IMG/VR virus record: IMGVR_UViG_3300030104_001234
Location: 1-35,036 of that record
Length of the DNA: 35,036 bases
Direction: 5' to 3' (one strand)
Source of the DNA: a virus
Position 1 is the stretch's first letter. Every line of letters starts with the position of its first letter. Under the pieces are notes generated by a model. It searched no databases, was not told the origin of the DNA, and saw nothing but the letters and a program-made list of their open reading frames with translations. The position numbers and the translations under genes were made by a program. This document shows, piece by piece, positions 13,092-20,900 of the stretch.

Positions 13092-14938
13092 TAGCTGACC
13101 GCCAGCGTGTTCGCTACCACCACGCTTGTTCCGTCAAAGGAATAATAACTTATCAGATAATTCCCCGCCGTTGATACAGTAGCCAAGAAGTTCGCATCGC
13201 ATTTGACTTCGGAGCCTTTTGTGATTGTGTGGCCGCTTCCATTTACCAAGTAAATTAAACCGCCCTGACCCGCAGTTTCATTGGTAAACTCAATTACGTC
13301 AGCGCCAGATGGCGTCCAGTTAAAGTTGTTACCGGCGTTCATATCGAATGACCCGTCATTATCGGTAACAGGAGTTGAGCGTTGTGATCCTGTCCAGCTT
13401 TGGTCTTTAGTAAGGTCAAGCGTAATCGTTGTGCCTGTCTGCGTCAGCCCTGCGCCATAATCGTTGCAAGACATGATGGTCGCCAACCAGTTGTCGGTTT
13501 CCGTGGCAGCAACCTCGTCAGCTATAAAGTGAACGACGTGTCCGACTGCCGTTAGCCCTGTGTAATTCGACGCCGCTCCATTGATGGTGTCTCCGTCTCT
13601 CACAATGGTGATGGCGTTATCGACGTTGGTGACTTCAAAGCCAAACATCTGACCGTCAAGTGCATCACTTGCCCCTGTCCCAATCGTCGGCAAGTTGATC
13701 GTAATAGTGCCGCCAGAGGCATTAAGGACGTAATAAGTACCGACGTTAGCACGTTCTAGGTTGTGCGTTCCTGCGGTTAGCGTTGTTACAGCCGTCCACT
13801 TTTTATTGTAGGCAGTTGCTGCCGCTGCTTCAGTCGCCGCATCAGTGGCATACTTTCTTGCACTGTAAAGCCCCCCTGCGACAGCCGTCCCTTCAGTGAA
13901 AGAACCGCCGCCACCTAACGCCCACTCTTTTGCTGATCCAGCGGCTACCGTACTACCAACGGCATACTCTTTTGCGGAATATTCAGAAGTATCTACAGCA
14001 CCACCTGTAGTGGTTGCCCACTCCTTGGCTGCACCGCGAGAGGCCGTTGTCGTAACATTTGTCCCGCCAACGGCCCAGGCTTTTGCACTGAAGTCTGATC
14101 CTGTAACCGCACCGTCTACCTTAGTTGCGTAGTTGGTTGCTTCGGTTGCCTTAGTAGTTGCCGTGTCCTTATGGTCTTCCGCTTTCGCGGCCCAGTGGAG
14201 AGCGGAGTACCCCGATCCGTCAACGGTGTTGTCTTCAGCTTCCGTTGCCCACTCCTTCGCTGCTCCTTTCCCAGCGGTGTCCGTTACCCCAGTTCCGCCA
14301 ATGGCCCACGCCTTGGAACTGAAATCCGTACCCGTGACAGCGCCGTCTACTTTTGTTGCGTAATTAGTGGCGAGAGTAGCCTGCGTTGTTGCTGTTGCCG
14401 CGCTGGCAGTGGCAGAGGTTGCAGAAGCGGAAGGCTCGTCTACTAACTCAAACCCGTTGTTAGAAGAGTTAATAATGATCGCCTTACTGGCTACGGGAGC
14501 GGGGACAGAAGTGTTAAAGCTGGAGAGGTCAGCACTAACAGCAAATTTTAGACTGCGATCAATCTCGCCTTGCTGGTCTTGGTCGATCTGGGTGAGCTTG
14601 TCGTAACCTGTCTCTAAAGTTTCAGGCTGAACGCCGCCTCGGTTCTGTAAATCCGTAGTCTGTGTCATCGGAACAGAGCGGGTAATCGTAACCGTTGTTC
14701 CGCTGGGAGCGTGCGTACTGGCGGAGGTAAACACAATGTTACCACCGCTTGCCGTTCCCACGCCGGTCACCGAATAATGTGTGGTCAGCGTCTTAACAAC
14801 TTCCACGCCAGTAGAGGTTGTCTTCACGGTGACAACAAGGTGAGCCTGATCCAGCACGAGGAAGTCATAAGCGAAGGTTGTAGTGCTTCCGTTTCCGTCG
14901 TAGGGGCCAGTGCGTGCGTCTGTAGAAGCCACAGTCAT
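13091..14938 (-). CDS. tail fibre protein with T7 gp17-like N-terminus
   Basis: The 615-residue protein attaches to the tail by its first 150 residues, which follow the T7 fibre N-terminal pattern (YDGNGSTTTFAYDF, then TQTTDLQNRGGVQPETLETG, then DKLTQIDQDQQGEIDRSLK). A thin alanine/threonine-rich shaft follows (about 165-380) with two long repeats at residues 192-231 and 269-308 (NYATKVDGAVTG..., GAAKEWAT). A beta-rich head then closes it (TITINLPTIG, ITIVRDGDTING). It would form the trimeric fibre that the LamG/SPRY adhesin downstream may extend. A strong GGAAGGAAGGAG site precedes the ATG at 14938. Confidence 0.88.
   Translation of the reverse strand: MTVASTDARTGPYDGNGSTTTFAYDFLVLDQAHLVVTVKTTSTGVEVVKTLTTHYSVTGVGTASGGNIVFTSASTHAPSGTTVTITRSVPMTQTTDLQNRGGVQPETLETGYDKLTQIDQDQQGEIDRSLKFAVSADLSSFNTSVPAPVASKAIIINSSNNGFELVDEPSASATSATASAATATTQATLATNYATKVDGAVTGTDFSSKAWAIGGTGVTDTAGKGAAKEWATEAEDNTVDGSGYSALHWAAKAEDHKDTATTKATEATNYATKVDGAVTGSDFSAKAWAVGGTNVTTTASRGAAKEWATTTGGAVDTSEYSAKEYAVGSTVAAGSAKEWALGGGGSFTEGTAVAGGLYSARKYATDAATEAAAATAYNKKWTAVTTLTAGTHNLERANVGTYYVLNASGGTITINLPTIGTGASDALDGQMFGFEVTNVDNAITIVRDGDTINGAASNYTGLTAVGHVVHFIADEVAATETDNWLATIMSCNDYGAGLTQTGTTITLDLTKDQSWTGSQRSTPVTDNDGSFDMNAGNNFNWTPSGADVIEFTNETAGQGGLIYLVNGSGHTITKGSEVKCDANFLATVSTAGNYLISYYSFDGTSVVVANTLAVS
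14012..14365 (-). repeat. diverged 231-bp-period direct repeat in the fibre shaft
   Basis: Two segments of about 123 bp (14243-14365 and 14012-14134) encode near-identical 41-residue blocks one 77-residue period apart. The DNA differs mainly at third codon positions, so the duplication is old and kept at protein level. It is not an adenine-directed diversification pattern. Confidence 0.75.
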
Positions 14939-14990
14939 GGGGCCGCTCCTTCCTTCCGTCTAGTCGTATACAGTAGAACAGTCATAAAAT

Positions 14991-17900
14991 CTAGTCCCTC
15001 TTCGCTGCTATGTCGGCGTCGTACCCACTAAGAAGGTCATGCCACTCCCACCCCGGTTGCTCTTCGTAAAGCGCTTCCAGCCCGTCTATGAAACGGTTAA
15101 CTTGAATAGCAGGAACCTTCCCTGTAGCCACCGCACCAACAATAACAGCAGGCTTAACAACTTCTACCCAAGACGTTTCGTCACCGTCTTCTAGTTTGCG
15201 AGCAGAGTTTTTCAAAAGTTTTTCTATAGCCTCACCAAACATCCCTGCAGGGCTGCCGCCATAACCATAGTCACTAACCACCCCCACAGCCACGTCTCTT
15301 ACAAGAGGAATACCAGAGAGTAACCCGGTTGCTGTTCTTGTTGCTAAAAACTCGCCTAGACTTTCGTCCTCTTCATCTTCAGGTTCCCACTCAGGAAGTT
15401 TCCCTTTAATAAAAGCGGACGCTGCCTCTTGTAAGGTTACAAGGATAAATATCCGTGTGGCTGCCTTCATGCTTGCGCCGACAGGGTTTCTAACTACCCC
15501 CTCCCCAAACTCTTTTCCTACACTACGCAAAATGCCGTACAAAGCAGAAAAGAAAGAGTAGAACATGGTAGCAGCTTTGGTTATTCCTCGGCTTCTCTGA
15601 ATAGCTGCAAGGTCTTTAGCCCCTCCCCCAGACTGGCTCATGCGGACTACCCTATCTGCATAGGCAACGGCGTTTGCGCCGTCTATATCTCCGGGGTCTT
15701 GCTGTAAAGCGTAATTATAAGCTGCGGTCCATACAGGTATATCCACTGAATATAACTGCATGGCAGCAATAGAGCGCATGGAAAACTCTAACCCTCTATC
15801 AATTCTCCCGTCCTTACCTTTCAATCTTTTAATGTTTTCGCGCAGATCGCGGTCAGTGTTTTCAATACGAAACCGCATCTCTGGAGACGCTTCAAAAACA
15901 AAGTTTCTATGATCTCCTGAAAAGGTCTTCCTAATACCTTCTGCAAGATACCCGGCCATTCTAGCTGCGTTGACAGGGCCGTATCCGTTATCCGTTAACA
16001 GGCGGTCATACGCAGTAGTAAGTCCAAATGTCTGGGCAACTAGAGTAGTGTAAGAGAAACCTAGCGCAGCTACAGTTGTGTTTCTTATTGCCTTTTCGCC
16101 CAAGGTTTCAATATCAGTTAGCCTTGCCATATCCTGATTATTTGAAGCGATAGACCCAACCCATGCGTCTAGTAGTCTAGCGTATTTGACCCCGGCCTTT
16201 CGCTCTAGCTCCGCCCGAAGGCCGGTATCATTCAGTATCTTCTTTGCATTACGGACGGCGTCGTAATGAGTAATATAATGGATGGTCGTCTCAAGGCCGT
16301 GGGTCAGGCGAGTTATCTGCAAATTAACAGGCGCACTAAAGCCAGTACGCCCTTTTGTCATAGAGCTGTTAACAGAGGCCTGACCTGCCCTGCCCTGCAT
16401 CTCCTCTAACGCTGTTCTTTTTTCACTAGCGGACGACCCTTTTACGCCAGCATGATCGTAGTCATAAACCATAGGGAAGTACCCGCCAGCGTACTCCCCA
16501 TGTTTTGTGCTAACAGTCCTGCGTTCTACACGGTCAGGAGACACCCCAAACTCTGCGCGGTAGATGCGCTCTACTTCGGGCCACAGCTTTTCAGCCTCGT
16601 CCCAGATGGACTGTACTAAATCCCATTCCTCCTTAGAGAGCTGGTCAAGCACCTCCGCTAGCAGCTCTTCGTTTATGTTCCAACCAATGTCGGCGTACCC
16701 CTGTATTGTCTTTTCGAGGTTGCTCTCGTTGCCCGTGTTCAACGCGAGCATAATCAAACTTTCTCGCGTTAACCTTGTTGTTTCCTTGCCCAGCCCTTTC
16801 TTGTCTACCCGCTTCCCCCATCCCTTCCTAGTCTTAGGATCAACTTGGTTGATCCGATCCTGTATCATCTTTGACACGTCCGCCGTGAGCTGGTTCTTCA
16901 GACCGTAGGCATCAGCAAACGGCTGGTATATGGTCTGATGCCATATGCCTAAAGGAGCGCCGTCTAATGCTTCTAAAAGGAATTCGGCTTTTAACAGGGA
17001 AGCGTCTAATCCCGCCGCTCCAGAAGAGATGCGGGAAAAAACATCTTCCCCTCCTAAAGCGCGGTCTTTAAGGCGGGTAGCAATGGCGTCTTTTCTTCCT
17101 CCAAGCGCCGCCTTCATTTCTCCTATGACTTTATTCCGATCTCTAGTCTCTTGGCCCACTTTAAGTTTTTTAGCAAGGCGGCCTTGCTTCTCTAGGGTTT
17201 TTACACTGTCGTACAGCTCTATAAATTCGCCATACGTCATATCATTCAAATTTTCCTTAGTGTCTTTAACTGTCAGCCATTGCGGAAGCTGTAAGATCGC
17301 GCCGTCGTTTTCCTCCGCCTCTTGGATAAATTGGTTTATTGCCTGCAGCTCTACTAAAGCTCGGCGGCGGTCAGAAACCTCTGCGCTAAAATCAACAATC
17401 TCAAGATGGGCCTTTATGGCATCGACGTATCTCGCATCTATGTTAGGAAATTTCTTTTTAGGGTTTTGGTAAACCTTCATGCTTCTGCGCTGAGTATTTA
17501 ACTTCTTCTCTGCTCGCAGAGCCTCCAAAGCAAGGTAGTGGTTAACAAGGCGTTGAAACTGATGCTGATAAGCAGCTACGCGATCTCCCTTTTTTACCGC
17601 CGCAGCGGCTTCTTTAGCGTGCCGCTTTTCTGCTGCCAAAAATTTATAAGGACGAACCTCGGACACTTTCATTCGGTTCAGCTTGCCTTTTGCGTATGCG
17701 CGAATGAATTTAATTTTAAAAGCGGGTTGCGTAGTCCTTAAAGCGGTTAACTCAGCAGCAAGCACTTTAGCGACGTGGTCCCCATGCACACTTGCAGTAG
17801 CCTCCTCCTGTCCCTGCACATCCATAGAGCCGTGCAGCTCCTGCATTTTTCTATCTAAGGCCTGGTTAACGGCAACATCAAATTTCGGCAGGTCTTTTAG

Positions 17901-20900
17901 CGCTTGTAACATTTCATGCACGTCTTCAAACCCAAACATACGAGCAGCAGTGCCGGGGTCTACGAGGTTTTTGCCTTTAGCATAGACTGCCTTGTTTCCA
18001 ATTCTAGGAAGGTCTGACAAGGACATTCCGTTTTCAGCTAGGTACGTTTCTAAAAGGGCGCGGTCTATCGGGCCTAGCCTTTCATGCGCTTCTGGCTGAG
18101 AACCGTCCGCATACCCCCCTGTAATAAGAGTGTGGAGCAAACGGTAAGCAGGCTGCATTTTTATCTCGTCAGTAACCTCGTCTTTGTATGTATCGCGTTC
18201 TTCCTGCCACCACTTCCTGCGGCTGTCTTGCAACTCAGAGATATGCTTTGCTCTTTGGTTAGCCTGTGATTGATTTTTTGCTCTCTGCATTTTTTGCTGA
18301 TAAGCGTTGAACTGCTCATCTGTCATACCTGCTCGGTCTGCAGTGTCAAAGATACTAGCAAGATCATATTGGCCTTGAGCAACAGCAATTTCTTCATCGG
18401 CAGCAAGCATACGATCAAGGACAGCGGTTACCTCGTCACTCATTTGAATGTCTGTGCCTATAAGGCGTCGGTACACCGATTGTATCCATGCAGCAAAACT
18501 GGCAAAGGCGTCTGCTAGAGCTAAGCTAGGGGCGTTGCCTGTAGCAAAGTAGCTTTCTACTCCTCTGGCAAAGTTTTCATGCATGGCAATACTTAGCCAA
18601 CTAAACTCATTAGAGGGATCGTTTACGCCTTTCCCTCTCAAGTCCCCTTGTCGTATGTACGCCTTTACTTGAGCGTCCGTCATCTTTTGAAGGGCGGCTA
18701 CAGAGGCTTTATCCTTTTTCTTCTTCGCACGGCGAATTGCCTCTTCCTTAATCTCCAAGGAACGGCTGCCCCACCATTTTGTAACGATGTCAAAGTCCCG
18801 CTGAAACTGACCACCTACAGCAGCAGCATCCGACTTGAGCTGCTCCAACCAGAAATGTCCACTTTCATGCAGGAAAGTAGACTGGTCAGCCTTTTCAAAT
18901 ATTTGGATAAGGTTTACAGGATTGTCGTCCTGATCTGTAATCAGGTCGCTGGGGGTGAAACCTCCTCTTGGGTCGGCTTGCGCTCCTGTCTGCTCAAGCG
19001 CTGCTTCTCTAGGGCGGCCTGTGCCAGTTTGCCCAACCCCTGTAACACCTTCGGGTTCGACAGGTCTAGCATCTTGTCCAGAGACGGCTCCTGCTCCATC
19101 TCTTCCTTCTGTAAGTCCTTCAATTCCTTCGACGGCATACCCCTGCTCCCTCAAGATATTTGCAAACGTAGTGTCATAGCTTGCATTAAGTGGGTTAGGC
19201 GGAACTATCGCAACTCCGTCTTCGTCGGTAGCCAGCTCGGTAGTTAACGCACCCCACAATTCTTTTTCAGGATACCATAGCACAGCTTGCAAGTCAGCGA
19301 CAGTTAATTCTATCCCTCTCTGCTGTAGTACTTCTTTTGCTTTTGCTCCAGCAGCTTCAATTTGTTTGCGTTGCGTACCGTTTGCAACCTGATCTAACGG
19401 CTTAGACAAGTTAGTGATAATCGTCTTAGCTGCTCTGGCCCACGTCGGTTGTAATTCTTTAGGTACTGGTCCCGATTCTCGTAAGCGGTTATATTCTACG
19501 TTCCAAGCGCTCAGGAGACGCTTAGCGTAACCAAGAAGCTCGGCATCATTGTTTGCGTAAGCGTCGGACCACGGCTCAGGTACTTGTAGCCCTTCTAGAT
19601 CGGGTACAACGTCTTCCATTATTTTTAAACGGGCTTTAAGGCGTTTTTTCTCCGCATTAAAATCTTTCTTACGAGAAAACTTAACAGGGTTCAGGCTATC
19701 GATCTGTTCCTGCATCCCAGCCATTATTTGCTTCAGAGCTGCAACATGGTCTTGATCACCCCCTCGTTTTGATAGCGAGCGAGCCGCTGCTCTTCTGAGA
19801 CGGTCCCGCTGAGCAGGCAAGGCTTCAGGGTTACCAATGCTCTTCCCTGTCATCCGCCCCCAAGTACGGCGCAGCCACAGATCAATAGTTAAGGGGTCAA
19901 AGTTTCCGTTAAGGTTCTGCCAAAAACCATTGCCGATTTTAGGACCAAGGGTTGAAGACCCGTAGACTACAGCGTCTTTGGCGGTCTGACCCGGAGGGCT
20001 GTAGGGTATCCCTGCAGCCTTCATCTCTACTTCCCATTCACGCACTGTCTTACTTTCACGAAACAGAGCGTCTAAGGCGGTTAGCTTCTCAGCAAAGCTG
20101 TCTCCCGGCATAGCGTTAACCATCGGGAGAAACTTATCAAAGTTATCCCCCATAGCTTCTTGTTTGTCCCCCGTACCCCACTCTCGCAGCATAGGTATTT
20201 GCCCGTGGTTGTGGCCTTTCTTAACCATCTCAACCATCTGACCAAAGGCTTCGTCTGTTGCCTTACTATTAGCGGCGACATCAAGGTTCTGAGAAGTAAC
20301 CGCCATAATGTACGTCAGCACAAATCGCGCATTTGAAGCAGTTCCAAAACCGCCTTCGGCAGCAGCAGCGTCGTCGGTTATCATGGGGTACTTAAAAGCT
20401 AGAACATCAAGCGCACGCAGTATAGCGGATGAATACCAGTCACTAGCGTTACCAGTATTCTCCATAGCAAGCTGCGCTTCCGCTGCCATAACAAGCGCAA
20501 TCTCTTCTATCTGCTGAGACGTTAAAGGCTCTGTAAAATCAGTTATAGGCGTGCCGGGGAACTGCTCTTCCAACCACAGAGCTGCTTCCATATTACTTGG
20601 AAGGCGCTCTACGGGAAGCGCCTCCGGGCGATATATTGGGCTGACCCTTTGAAGGTTGGCAGCGTCTACTCCATATGCAGCAGGATCATCCTTTAAATTT
20701 TGAGCAGCGTCTACAAGAGAGCCGTCTTGGAAAAGAAAAGTTTCAGCGTCCCCATACTGGACATTTTTTGCGAGGACTAACGGACCTACTTGGATAACCT
20801 CTTCCGCACTTACGACAGGGCGCTGGTCAGACCTGTCATAAAAGAAAGAGTGGCGTTCTGGATCGTATCCTACCTGCGTCCACTCAGGATCATTGATAAC

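Noticed and set aside
13896-14363. Two abutting plus-strand frames of similar protein sequence
   Set aside because: They are antisense images of the 231-bp repeat in the tail fibre gene.
10808-14938. Diversity-generating retroelement, considered because the head resembles BPP-1
   Set aside because: No reverse transcriptase or template/variable repeat pair with adenine-biased changes is seen; fibre repeats differ at codon third positions instead.
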